This document shows positions 36,170 to 45,118 of a DNA stretch of 64,000 nucleotides, in pieces. Position 1 is the stretch's first letter. Every line of letters begins with the position of its first letter. A program made the translations under genes and the position numbers. The notes below the pieces were generated by a model. The model was given only the letters and a program-made list of their open reading frames with translations, did not search any database and had not been told where the DNA came from. Where the stretch lies: assembly GCA_002748355.1 (NCBI GenBank), contig PDSF01000028.1, positions 62,001-126,000 on the forward strand. The letters are read 5' to 3'. Source of the DNA: Planctomycetota bacterium (GTDB lineage: Bacteria; Planctomycetota; UBA1135; GCA-002748355).

Positions 36170-37906
36170 TTAGACGATATCGAGCTGGGTGACCCGGAGG
36201 ACTTCCTTATGTGTGGTCAGTCCGCTGAGGAGCTTGTCCATGCCGTCCATGCGCAGGGTCTTGAGGCCTGAGTCGATGGCGGCCCGCTTGATGTCGGTGG
36301 CGCTGGCACGGTCGACGATTTGCTTCTGGGTCTCGCTGCCGATGGGCATGACCTCGTAGATCGCGGTCCGGCCTTGGAAGCCCGAGTGGAAGCAGTCGTC
36401 GCAGCCCTTTCCTGACCAGATCTTGCCTTCGGGGAAGTGGTCGGGCGTGAGCTGGAGGTCCTGGAGCCAGCGTACGTCCTCTGGGCTTGGCGTCAGGAGC
36501 TCCTTGCAGTTGGGGCAGATCGTGCGCACCAGGCGCTGGGCGATGACCAGGAGCAGCGAGCTGGAGACCAGGTAGGGTTCGACACCGATGTCGAGCAAGC
36601 GGGTGACGGTGGCGGCCGAGTCGTTGGTGTGCACGGTCGAGAACACCAGGTGGCCGGTCAGGGCCGCGCGAATCGCGATCTCGGCGGTCTCGGTATCGCG
36701 GACCTCGCCGACCATCATCACGTCGGGGTCTTGGCGCAGGAAGCTGCGCAGACCAGCAGCGAAGGTCAGGCCCTTCTTGGTGTTGACCTGGACCTGGCTG
36801 ATGCCGTCGAGGTTGTATTCGATCGGGTCTTCGATGGTCAGGACGTTCTTCTCGACGCCATTGATGTGCGAGAGTGCCGCGTAGAGCGTCGTCGTTTTGC
36901 CCGAGCCGGTTGGACCGCAGACGAAGATCATCCCGTGCGAGTAGTTCAGGTAATGCGAGATCGTGCTGAAGTTCTCTTCGGAGAGGCCGATCTCGTTGAG
37001 CCGGTAGACCTTGGCGGTTTTGTCGAGGATACGGAAGACGATGCGCTCGCCGCTGTTGACCGGAATGGTCGAGATTCGGACGTCGATGTCGCCGTCGCCG
37101 ATGCGGATGCTGGCGCGGCCGTCCTGTGGCAGGCGGCGCTCGGCGATGTCCATCTTGCCCATGACCTTGACGCGCGAGGTGATGGCCTCCTGGGCGCGTT
37201 TGGGGATGGCCTCCATGTCATAGAGGATGCCGTCGATGCGCATGCGCACTTGGACGCGGTCGGCGAAGGGCTGCAGGTGGATGTCCGAGGCACGCAGCTT
37301 GAGCGCCTGGAACAGCAGCATGTTGACCAGGCGGATGATCGGCGCCTTGTTGGCGACGTCGAGGAGGTCTTCGGATTCCTCGATTTGGGCCGCCACGCCC
37401 ATGATGTCCTCTTCCTCGATGTCGTCGAGCGCGTCGTCGACCCCGTCGGCCTTGTGGCGGTAGGCGCGGTTGATGAGGTTGTTGATCTCCTGGCGTGGGG
37501 CCAGGATGGGCTCGGTCTCCATGCCCAGCAGGGCAGCGAGGTCGTCGAGTGGCTGGACGTCGAGTGGGGCGCAGGTAGCCACCTCGGCGATGCCGTTCTT
37601 CATGCCGATCGCAATGAGGGTGTGCGAGCGCGCGAACTGCACCGGCACTTCGTTGACGAAGGCGGTGGGGACATTGATTCCCTGTAGCAGCTTGATGCGC
37701 CGCAGTCCGAGATACTCCTCCAGGAAGGCGAGAGTTTTCTCTTCGGAGAGTATGTTGCGGGCGGGCAGGACGCGATCGAGGGTGAGCCCGGTCTCCCGTT
37801 CGGCCTTGAGAGCTTCCTCAATCCGGTCCGGCGCCAGGCCGGCCTTCTCGAGCATCACCAGCTTCAGGCGATCGTGCACCCGCGAAGAGACAGCCGTGTC
37901 GCTCAC
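36170..37906 (-). CDS. gspE: Type II secretion/pilus assembly ATPase GspE
   Basis: The 578-residue cytoplasmic hexameric ATPase has an N-terminal MshEN-like domain (1-150). Walker A GPTGSGKTTT is near residue 331, the Asp box is IEDPIEYNLDGISQVQVN, and Walker B LRQDPDVMMVGEVRD is near 395. The His box is GHLVFSTVHTNDSAATVTRL, and a tetracysteine zinc site comprises CPNC and CDDC. The start overlaps the gspD stop by 4 bp. The same family includes PilB, but the operon context points to secretion. Confidence 0.95.
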   Translation of the reverse strand: MSDTAVSSRVHDRLKLVMLEKAGLAPDRIEEALKAERETGLTLDRVLPARNILSEEKTLAFLEEYLGLRRIKLLQGINVPTAFVNEVPVQFARSHTLIAIGMKNGIAEVATCAPLDVQPLDDLAALLGMETEPILAPRQEINNLINRAYRHKADGVDDALDDIEEEDIMGVAAQIEESEDLLDVANKAPIIRLVNMLLFQALKLRASDIHLQPFADRVQVRMRIDGILYDMEAIPKRAQEAITSRVKVMGKMDIAERRLPQDGRASIRIGDGDIDVRISTIPVNSGERIVFRILDKTAKVYRLNEIGLSEENFSTISHYLNYSHGMIFVCGPTGSGKTTTLYAALSHINGVEKNVLTIEDPIEYNLDGISQVQVNTKKGLTFAAGLRSFLRQDPDVMMVGEVRDTETAEIAIRAALTGHLVFSTVHTNDSAATVTRLLDIGVEPYLVSSSLLLVIAQRLVRTICPNCKELLTPSPEDVRWLQDLQLTPDHFPEGKIWSGKGCDDCFHSGFQGRTAIYEVMPIGSETQKQIVDRASATDIKRAAIDSGLKTLRMDGMDKLLSGLTTHKEVLRVTQLDIV

Positions 37907-40284
37907 TTCTGCTCCTGTTTTGGAGAGGCTGTCGGGTCGCCAGGTACTGCGCCGGCCTTGGGCGCAGTGCTGCTTCTGGGGGCTCTGTCGCTTCCGGAGC
38001 TAGAGCTCTTGCTGGCGCCTGCTTCCATGCTGCCTTGCCCGTAGCTGGGAATGTCGAAGCCACCGAGTCGCTCGATGTCGTCGAGGATGGCCTCGCTGTC
38101 TTCGAGGGAGTAGCTGCTCTTGCCCTGCCACTTGCGGTCGATGATCTTGAGCCGTTCATCGCCGATGTAGCGGCTGGCGTCCAGCTTGCGCTGCAGCGTC
38201 AACTCGGCCAGGTCGGCGAAGTCCGGGTCGTCCAGGATGTAGGGAGTTAGGAAGAAGTAGAGGTTGGTTTTGCGCTGGGTTTTCTCGGTGTTCCGGAACA
38301 GCACGCCGAGCAGTGGGATGTCCTTGAGCAGCGGGATGCCGTCCGAGGTCTCGCTGGATTGGTCCTCGATTACGCCGCCGAGCACCATGGTGTGGCCACT
38401 GGGCATGGTCACCGAGGTCACCACCTTGCGCACGGTTTTCGGCGGTGGGACGCTTGAGTTGCTGTTGAAGGTGCCAGTGAACTTGGAGACTTCGAGCTCA
38501 ATGTTGAGCTTGAGGTAGTTGCCCTCCGAGATGCTTGGGCTGATCTTGAGGTCGATGCCCGCCTCTTGGAAGCCAGAGAAGTCGGTCTGCGTGGTGACGT
38601 TGCCGGCCTGGCTGCGGGTGGTTGGGAAGGCGTCTTTGCTCGACACCACCGCGTCTCCGTTGTTGTTGACGAGGATGGAGGGCACCGACAGGACGTTGGC
38701 GGTTTGGTCGCCCTTCAGCGCATTCAGCACCACCGGGATGGCAAAGTCGCTGCTTGAGATGATGCCGCCGATGAGGCCGGAGGGAGGATTCTCGAAATCC
38801 GGCAGGCGGGTGTCGGGAAGGCCGTTGCTGTCGGTGTCCTGGAAGGTCGTTTTCCCGAAGTTGGTGAAGGCGAAGGGGCGGGTGAAGTCCTTGCCGCCGA
38901 GATCGAGGAGGCCCAGCTCGACGCCGAGTTTCTCGACATCCTGCGTCGCCAGCTCGATCAGCGCTGCCTCGATGAGCACCTGTGGCTGCCTCACGTCGAC
39001 CTTGTCGATCAGCTCGGCGATGCGTTGGTATTCGGTCTTGGAGGCTGAGATCAGCAGGCGATTGCTCTTTTCATCGGCGATGACGATCGGATTGGGTTCG
39101 CGCTTGCCGCCACTGTTACCGCCAGCGGCACCGGCTTGAGCGCTGCCAGCCCGCTGCTGGGCGTTTTTGGAGGCGTCGAGGAAGTTGTGCACGACCTCGC
39201 GGGTCTCCTTCGCCAGCGTGTGCTTGAGCGGGTAGACGTGGTAGTTGCCCTCGATCGTATTCGTCTTGGTGTCGAGCTTGGCGACCATCGTCTCGATCTC
39301 GCGAATGCGCGTCTCGTGGGCGTAGACGATGAGGGCGTTGTCGTTCTCATACTGGCGAACGACGACCGGCACCAGGTCTTCGGGCTTCTGGATGTTCTGC
39401 CCAGCAGCCTGGGCCTGCGGCGTCTTGGCCCGTTCGTTCATCAGCTCGGTGATGATGGGCTCGATCTCGGAGACCGAGGAGTAGTGCAGGGGGATGAGCC
39501 GGAAGCTGGCCTTGGCATTCGGCTCCTCGATGTCGACCAGCTTGAGCAGTTGGACCTGGGTGTAGACCGAAGGGCCGAAGCCCATGAGCATGAGCTTCTT
39601 GGAGTTGCCGACGGCGACCATCTGCTCCATGGATCCGCCACTAGCAAAGACGGTGCGCAGGGTATTGGCGGCCATCTGGGCATTGATGTGCTGCATCGGG
39701 ACCGAAGTCACGATGAAGGTGCCGGTCTGGTCGCGGTACTGGTCGATCTCGTCGACCGGCACAAAGCGGACGCCCTTCTTGATCTCGGGCTGCTTGGCAC
39801 CCTGCTGGAAGATGATGTGGATGAACTGCTGCGATCCAGTTCCGCGCGGCACGCAGGCCCAGCCCTTGATGTAGAGCATGGTCTGGAAGAAGTCGTAGAA
39901 GCTCTCCACCGGGATCTCGAGGCGGCCCATCAGGTGGATGCGGGAGGCCGGCTGGTCGGCGCCTCCGGCCGGGTCGTTTTCCCAGTCGACGACGAAGGTC
40001 TTTTTGGTGACCCCCTGCGCGAACTTGATGAACTCCTTGAGGGGCACCCCTTGGTTTTCGTCGACGGAGAAAATCACCTTCCCGTCACGAATGCCAATGC
40101 GAGGCTCCTGGCCCTTGTCCTGAGCTTCCGGACTCGAGGCGCTGCCACCCTGTGCGGGGACGGGAGCCGGGGCCTGTGCCGGGGATGGGGCCTGGGTCAA
40201 GAGCGTCAGCACGAGGAAAGACACCCATGTCAGGGCTCGTCCCATGCTGGCTCCGGCCTGCAGTTTGCTGTCGTCCACGCTCAT
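37903..40284 (-). CDS. gspD: Type II secretion outer-membrane secretin GspD
   Basis: A 793-residue secretin. The signal peptide may start at an internal Met (MGRALTWVSFLVLTLLT). The N0-N3 periplasmic domains lie between about 80 and 420. The C-terminal secretin domain shows VPLLKDIPLLGVLFR and KTNLYFFLTPYIL, with a Ser/Ala/Lys-rich tail. GspD forms the outer-membrane channel. It is the first gene of the operon, preceded by a 270-bp leader region. Confidence 0.93.
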   Translation of the reverse strand: MSVDDSKLQAGASMGRALTWVSFLVLTLLTQAPSPAQAPAPVPAQGGSASSPEAQDKGQEPRIGIRDGKVIFSVDENQGVPLKEFIKFAQGVTKKTFVVDWENDPAGGADQPASRIHLMGRLEIPVESFYDFFQTMLYIKGWACVPRGTGSQQFIHIIFQQGAKQPEIKKGVRFVPVDEIDQYRDQTGTFIVTSVPMQHINAQMAANTLRTVFASGGSMEQMVAVGNSKKLMLMGFGPSVYTQVQLLKLVDIEEPNAKASFRLIPLHYSSVSEIEPIITELMNERAKTPQAQAAGQNIQKPEDLVPVVVRQYENDNALIVYAHETRIREIETMVAKLDTKTNTIEGNYHVYPLKHTLAKETREVVHNFLDASKNAQQRAGSAQAGAAGGNSGGKREPNPIVIADEKSNRLLISASKTEYQRIAELIDKVDVRQPQVLIEAALIELATQDVEKLGVELGLLDLGGKDFTRPFAFTNFGKTTFQDTDSNGLPDTRLPDFENPPSGLIGGIISSSDFAIPVVLNALKGDQTANVLSVPSILVNNNGDAVVSSKDAFPTTRSQAGNVTTQTDFSGFQEAGIDLKISPSISEGNYLKLNIELEVSKFTGTFNSNSSVPPPKTVRKVVTSVTMPSGHTMVLGGVIEDQSSETSDGIPLLKDIPLLGVLFRNTEKTQRKTNLYFFLTPYILDDPDFADLAELTLQRKLDASRYIGDERLKIIDRKWQGKSSYSLEDSEAILDDIERLGGFDIPSYGQGSMEAGASKSSSSGSDRAPRSSTAPKAGAVPGDPTASPKQEQK

Positions 40285-40344
40285 TCGACTCCCTGATGTC
40301 TTGGGCAGCTGGCTCGGTCGCTCGGAGGGGAGCGGGCCCGTTTC

Positions 40345-40375
40345 GGCCGCCTTGGAGGCATAAGCGGCCCTTTTT
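40345..40375 (+). terminator. Intrinsic terminator-like hairpin reading plus, upstream of gspD
   Basis: GGCCGC (40345-40350) pairs with GCGGCC (40364-40369), followed by CTTTTTATT, a classic terminator on the plus strand. But the only gene upstream in that direction is gspD, which runs the other way. It may stop antisense transcription or, read from the minus strand, be part of the gspD leader. Confidence 0.55.
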
Positions 40376-40555
40376 ATTCCCGCCGCAAGGTGAATTCCAC
40401 GAACGGAGCTTTCACTCTTCTCGGCATTTGTGTCGATCTGATTGACTAGCAGAATGCGTCTGTGCCTCGAGGATCTTGGATCCTGGAAGGCGCCGCTCCT
40501 GCCTCGCTAAGCTCCTTGCCAAGGCGAGAACCTGTTGTTTGTGGAGAAGCTCTCG

Positions 40556-42025
40556 ATGTCGCGTAGTTTTGTTCCTTCCCTAAGGCGCTTGAGTTCCCTG
40601 CTGATTGGCCTCTCGGCCATGCTGCTACTTAGCTCTCCGGCTGCGGCGATGGCGCCGCTCGCCTCAATGGCGGGGGGAGAGCATTGGGATCCACCGATCT
40701 ATGCGGCCATCCCCTTTGTGCTGATGCTCCTCTGCATCGCCGTGATTCCGCTGGTCAATCATCACTGGTGGGAAAACGACAAACACCGGCTGATCATCAG
40801 CCTACTCCTGGGTGTGCCGACCCTGGTCTTTGTGTATTTCGACTCACACGGATGGGGGCACATGCTGCATGAAGGGCAGGAATATGTGTCCTTCATCAGC
40901 CTTTTGGGCTCGCTGTTCCTGATCTCGGGCGGGATCGTGATCACGGGCAACCTCAAAGGCACCCCACTGGTCAACACCTCCTTCCTGGCTGTCGGCGGCC
41001 TCTTGGCGAGCTTCATCGGGACCACCGGCGCGGCGATGGTCTTGATCCGGGCGGTGCTCCGGACCAACAGCGAACGCCACCACAAGCTGCACACGGCGAT
41101 CTTCTTCATCTTCATCGTCTGCAACTGCGGTGGCTGTTTGACGCCGCTGGGCGACCCGCCGCTCTTCCTCGGGTACCTGCGCGGCGTCCCCTTCACCTGG
41201 ACCTTTGGGCTGTGGCCGGGCTGGCTGCTGGTCTGTGGCGCTTTGCTGCTCGTCTACTTCGTCATCGACTCGATCCAGTACAAGCGCGAGACCCCGCAGG
41301 ATCTCAAGCTCGACGCCGAGCACGATCGCCCGATCGTCGTCCGTGGTGCCCACAACTTCCTCTTCCTCGGCGGCGTGGTGTTCTCGGTTGCGGCCTCGGA
41401 CCTCTTCTCCTTCCCGTCGCGGGAGGGCTTCATGTTGCTGATGGGGCTGCTGGCCTGGTTCACGACCCGCAAGCAGAACCGCATCGACAACGGCTTCAAT
41501 TTCGGGCCGATCATCGAGGTTGCCGTCGTGTTCTTGGGCATCTTCAGCACGATGATTCCCGCGCTTGCCCTGCTGAACCAGCATGGTGCCGAGTTCGGTC
41601 TGACCATGCCCATGGAGTTCTTCTGGGTTACGGGCGGGCTCTCGAGCTTCCTCGATAATGCTCCTACCTACGTGGCCTTTATCGAGATGGCTGATGGGAT
41701 CTCGCAGTGGCCTGAGCACCTGACCCACCACGCGCTGGCCTTTGGGCCCGGGCACACTGCCCTGGAGGGTGAGTTCGCCGAACTCGTGGCCAAGTATCCG
41801 GGGGCGAACCAATACGTGGTCCCCACCGAGATCATGCGGGCGATCAGCTACGGCGCCGTCTTCCTGGGGGCCATGACCTATATCGGCAACGGACCCAACT
41901 TCATGGTCCGGGCGATTGTTGAGGAGAGCGGTATTAAGATGCCCTCCTTCATGGGCTATATGGGCTGGAGCCTCCTCTTCCTGACTCCGGTCTTCTTTTT
42001 GGTCAGCCTCTTCTTGCTTACCTGA
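40556..42025 (+). CDS. NhaD-like sodium/proton antiporter (ion transporter superfamily)
   Basis: A 489-residue inner-membrane protein with about 12 helices. The first is a cleavable-signal-like segment (LIGLSAMLLLSSPAAAMA). The motifs NCGGCLTPLGDPPLFLGYLRGV and GGLSSFLDNAPTYVAF match the repeated Pro/Asp loops of the NhaD and citrate-transporter families. It probably exports Na+ in exchange for protons. The ATG at 40556 was chosen because GTGGAGAAG lies just upstream; an in-frame TTG at 40535 is possible. Confidence 0.82.
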   Translation: MSRSFVPSLRRLSSLLIGLSAMLLLSSPAAAMAPLASMAGGEHWDPPIYAAIPFVLMLLCIAVIPLVNHHWWENDKHRLIISLLLGVPTLVFVYFDSHGWGHMLHEGQEYVSFISLLGSLFLISGGIVITGNLKGTPLVNTSFLAVGGLLASFIGTTGAAMVLIRAVLRTNSERHHKLHTAIFFIFIVCNCGGCLTPLGDPPLFLGYLRGVPFTWTFGLWPGWLLVCGALLLVYFVIDSIQYKRETPQDLKLDAEHDRPIVVRGAHNFLFLGGVVFSVAASDLFSFPSREGFMLLMGLLAWFTTRKQNRIDNGFNFGPIIEVAVVFLGIFSTMIPALALLNQHGAEFGLTMPMEFFWVTGGLSSFLDNAPTYVAFIEMADGISQWPEHLTHHALAFGPGHTALEGEFAELVAKYPGANQYVVPTEIMRAISYGAVFLGAMTYIGNGPNFMVRAIVEESGIKMPSFMGYMGWSLLFLTPVFFLVSLFLLT

Positions 42026-42039
42026 GTTGCTTACCTGAG
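42014..42039. repeat. 13-bp direct duplication at the nhaD stop codon
   Basis: TTGCTTACCTGAG occurs twice in tandem, at 42014-42026 and 42027-42039. The TGA of the first copy is the stop codon, and the second copy supplies a second one out of frame. Confidence 0.9.
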
Positions 42040-42044
42040 GGTCT

Positions 42045-42110
42045 AGCAGGCGTTTTCAACGCCCTGCTTGGGAACGGGGACCCTCCCTGACTGCTTGCAG
42101 CCGCTGCAAG
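42045..42110. terminator. Two hairpins between the NhaD-like and EIIA genes
   Basis: AGCAGG-CGTT pairs with AACG-CCCTGCT (42045-42068, one bulged base), and CTTGCAG pairs with CTGCAAG around CCG (42094-42110). Neither has a following T-run. The first probably marks the end of the antiporter transcript. Confidence 0.5.
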
Positions 42111-42181
42111 GATGCGGCAAAGTGTTTCGCTCGTTTTTATCGGGGGCCTTCCCGGGCCCAGCCTAGTCGTCACCACGCGTC

Positions 42182-42661
42182 ATGAAGCTCAGCGAACTCC
42201 TCAAGCCGGAAGCCGTGCTCCTCGATCTTGAGGCGGCTGACAAGTGGCAGGCGCTTGAGCAGATCTGCGCGCATCTCCGCGGCGCTGGGCTGCTGCCCGA
42301 GAGCCAGGAGTCTTCGATCCTCGCGCTGCTTTCGGAGCGTGAGCAATCGATGTCCACCTACCTTGAGCACGGAGTTGCGGTGCCACACGCATCTGCGATC
42401 GAGCTCGGGCAGGAGGTTGTCGGGCTTGCGCTCAGCCGGCGCGGGGTTCCCTTCGACTCGGTGTCGGGCGAACCGGCGCAGATTATCGTCACACTGATCA
42501 CGCCACGGTCGCGCAAGCTGCTGCACATCCGGACACTCGCCGAGGTCGCCCGTTTGCTGAGCCACGGCAGCGTGCGCAAGTCGCTTCTCGAGAGCGATAG
42601 TCCCGAGAAAGTCTTGGCGGCGATTCGCCGTGGCGAGCTGAGCGGATTGGACGTCGCCTGA
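42182..42661 (+). CDS. PTS EIIA (PtsN/fructose-type) domain protein
   Basis: This 159-residue single-domain protein resembles EIIA-Ntr. SEREQSMSTYLEHGVAVPHAS contains the phosphorylatable His and the conserved SEREQ loop. A late segment fits the family fold (LITPRSRKLLHIRTLAEVARLL). In proteobacteria PtsN takes phosphate from NPr and controls potassium uptake and envelope stress. No EI or HPr gene is in view. It lies directly before lpxD. Confidence 0.85.
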   Translation: MKLSELLKPEAVLLDLEAADKWQALEQICAHLRGAGLLPESQESSILALLSEREQSMSTYLEHGVAVPHASAIELGQEVVGLALSRRGVPFDSVSGEPAQIIVTLITPRSRKLLHIRTLAEVARLLSHGSVRKSLLESDSPEKVLAAIRRGELSGLDVA

Positions 42662-42717
42662 GTTCCGAGTCTCCCCTCGTCCCCTCTCCGTTCCCCTTCT
42701 GCCTGCATGGAGGCGCC

Positions 42718-43776
42718 ATGAAGCTCTCCGAGTTTGCCCAGCTCGTTGATGGCCAGCTCGCGTATGGCGAGGACTTCGAAGTCGAGGGTTTTGCTCCGAT
42801 CCACGCCGTTGGCGAAGGCCTAGAGCGACATCTCGGCTTTCTGCTGCCGCAGCGCCAGCCAAATGAGCTCTTGGCCAGCGATGTTGGAGCCGTGCTGGTC
42901 ACTGCGCTGCCGCCGCGTCTTGAGGATGAGCCCGCACTGAAGGCGAAGAGCTTCCTCGTCGTGCCCAACCCGGAGTTGGCCTTTGCGAGGATCCTCGCTC
43001 ACGTGCATCCGCGCCCGGTCGCGACCGAGCAGCAAGTGCATCCGACCGCGGTGGTGGCCGAAGGAGTGGAGTTCGAAGGGCCGGTTCGGGTCGAGGCCCG
43101 GGCGGTCATCGAAGCCGGGGTCCGCATCGGTGCTGGCAGCGTGATCGGAGCCGGGGTCTTCGTCGGACGCGACGCCAAGCTCGGCAAGGACTGCCTCCTG
43201 CACCCGAATGCGACGATCATGCACGGCTCGGTGCTGGGCCATCGTGTCGTCGTGCATAGCTGCGCGGTGATCGGTGGGGATGGCTTTGGCTTTGCCCTCG
43301 ATGCGCAGCAGCGCTGGGTCAAGCTCGAGCAGATTGGCCGCTGCATTCTCGAGGACGATGTCGAGATCGGGTCCAATACCAGCGTCCACCGGGGCGCGAT
43401 CTACGACACCATCGTTCGGCGGGGCACCAAGATCGATAGCCAGGCGCATATCGGTCACAACTGCGATATCGGTGAGGACTGTGTCCTGGCCGGCGGCAGC
43501 TCGATTGCGGGCTCGACCAAGATTGGCCATCGCTGCCGACTCGGTGGGCTCACCGGAGTCTCGGGTCATATCGAGATTACCCATGACGTGGTCCTGGCGG
43601 CTCGCGCCGGGGTGATGCAGGGCATCGCCAAGCCAGGGGTCTATGCCGGGCAGCCGGCCTTGCCGATTCGGGAGCGGCGGCGGCTCTTCGTCGAGGAGCG
43701 GCGCCTCTTGGACTATCGGCGGCGCATCCGGGAGCTGGAGCAGCGGCTCAACGAGTGGGAGTGCAGCAGCGATTGA
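42718..43776 (+). CDS. lpxD: UDP-3-O-acylglucosamine N-acyltransferase LpxD
   Basis: LpxD adds the second acyl chain (N-linked) in lipid A synthesis. The 352-residue protein has the N-terminal uridine-binding domain and a run of left-handed beta-helix hexapeptide repeats from about residue 105. The catalytic His is in DSQAHIGHNCDIGEDC. The C-terminal helix is charged. Its presence implies lipopolysaccharide in the outer membrane. The 3' end overlaps the convergent MATE gene by 29 bp. Confidence 0.95.
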   Translation: MKLSEFAQLVDGQLAYGEDFEVEGFAPIHAVGEGLERHLGFLLPQRQPNELLASDVGAVLVTALPPRLEDEPALKAKSFLVVPNPELAFARILAHVHPRPVATEQQVHPTAVVAEGVEFEGPVRVEARAVIEAGVRIGAGSVIGAGVFVGRDAKLGKDCLLHPNATIMHGSVLGHRVVVHSCAVIGGDGFGFALDAQQRWVKLEQIGRCILEDDVEIGSNTSVHRGAIYDTIVRRGTKIDSQAHIGHNCDIGEDCVLAGGSSIAGSTKIGHRCRLGGLTGVSGHIEITHDVVLAARAGVMQGIAKPGVYAGQPALPIRERRRLFVEERRLLDYRRRIRELEQRLNEWECSSD

Positions 43777-45118
43777 GCACGCTGCGCAGGCGCAGCAGCA
43801 TGAATAGGGCGGTGGCGAAGATGGCCGCTGCCAGCCCGATCCAGAGGCCAGGGGGGCCGAGGGCGAAGGGCTCGCGGAAGGCCAGCCACCAGCCGAAGGG
43901 CACGCCCAGGGCCCAGAATCCGAGCAGGTGGAGGAGCATGGCAACTCTGAGATCGCCGGCTCCGCGCAGGGCTCCGGTCGCAACCACTTGGAGGCCGTCG
44001 ACGATTTGGAAGGCGGCGGCGATGGGCAGCAGCTGCACGGCGATGGCGACGATGGCCTGATCGGGGGTCATGTACCAGGCCAGGTTTTCTGGGATGAGCC
44101 AGAAGAGGATGGCGGCGACGGACATCACCGCCATACCGAGGGCGCAGGCGAGCCAGGCGGCCCGCCGCATTTGGTCGAAGCGGCCGGCGCCGAGTTCGTA
44201 TCCGACGCGAACGGCCGCCGCCTGTGAGATGCCTAAGGGCAGCATGAAGGACAGGGCGGCGTACTGCAGGGTGACCATGTGGGCGCTGAGGACGTTCTTG
44301 CCGAACCAGCCCATCATCAGGGCGATGGCGTGGAAGGCGCCACCTTCCAGCAACATCTGCAGGCCGATGGGCAGGCCCTGCCAGAACAGCGCGAGAGCGG
44401 AGCGCAGGGACAGAGCGTCGCGGCGCAGGGGCCAGAGCGGCACGCCCAGCTGATGCCGGGCGAAGTAGGCCAGCAGCAGGAACAGGGCCACCCGCACGAT
44501 GCTGGTGGCGATGCCCGAGCCCAGGGCGCCGAGGGCGGGGGCACCGAGGTGGCCCTGCACCAGGATGAGGTTGAGCCCCAGGTTGAGCAGGTTGGCGATT
44601 AGGATGACGACGATGAGCGGTCGCAGGCGGTGCTGAGCCTGCAGGGGCTGACGCAGGACGATGAAGCCGAGGAAGAAGGGCACCCCTGGGAGGATGCTCC
44701 AGGCGTAGTCGACGGCGATGGGGATGAGCTCTTCGGGCTGGGCGAAGAACTGCATCAGCGGCCTGGCGAAGAGCACCGCCAGCAGGGCTGGCAGGCTGAC
44801 CAGTAGGGTCAGCGGCACGCTGCGGTGCACGGCGCGTTCGACGGCGTCTTGGTCCCTGGCGCCGAGCGCCTGGCTGACCAGTGGGTCGAGCACCATCAGG
44901 ATGCCCATGCCGAACATCAGCGGCAGGAAGGTGAAGCTGTGTCCGAGGGAGACGGCGCCGACGGCGAGTCGCCGTGCCGCCTCGTCTTCGAGTCGGCCGC
45001 AGACCAGCATGTCGACGACTCCCATCATCAACATGCCGACCTGGATGAAGGCGATGGGCAGGGCCAGGCGCAGCTGCAGACGCAGCTCCTGACCCAGGTT
45101 GCTGGCGCTCAGGCTCAC
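43748..45118 (-). CDS. MATE family efflux transporter (second copy)
   Basis: A 456-residue protein with twelve predicted helices. RLALPIAFIQVGMLMMGVVDML at the first helix and PLGISQAAAVRVGYELGAG in the second half are MATE signatures. It differs clearly from the copy at 25211. The GTG at 45118 overlaps the methyltransferase stop (GTGA); the frame is open further upstream only because it crosses that gene. The 3' end overlaps lpxD by 29 bp on the opposite strand. Confidence 0.9.
   Translation of the reverse strand: MSLSASNLGQELRLQLRLALPIAFIQVGMLMMGVVDMLVCGRLEDEAARRLAVGAVSLGHSFTFLPLMFGMGILMVLDPLVSQALGARDQDAVERAVHRSVPLTLLVSLPALLAVLFARPLMQFFAQPEELIPIAVDYAWSILPGVPFFLGFIVLRQPLQAQHRLRPLIVVILIANLLNLGLNLILVQGHLGAPALGALGSGIATSIVRVALFLLLAYFARHQLGVPLWPLRRDALSLRSALALFWQGLPIGLQMLLEGGAFHAIALMMGWFGKNVLSAHMVTLQYAALSFMLPLGISQAAAVRVGYELGAGRFDQMRRAAWLACALGMAVMSVAAILFWLIPENLAWYMTPDQAIVAIAVQLLPIAAAFQIVDGLQVVATGALRGAGDLRVAMLLHLLGFWALGVPFGWWLAFREPFALGPPGLWIGLAAAIFATALFMLLRLRSVLNRCCTPTR

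Noticed and set aside
36437..37687. A 416-codon open frame antisense to gspE
   Set aside because: gspE has complete Walker and zinc motifs; the antisense frame is an Asp/Val/Leu-rich shadow.
39136..40296. A 386-codon open frame antisense to gspD
   Set aside because: Shadow of the secretin gene; no start context or motif.
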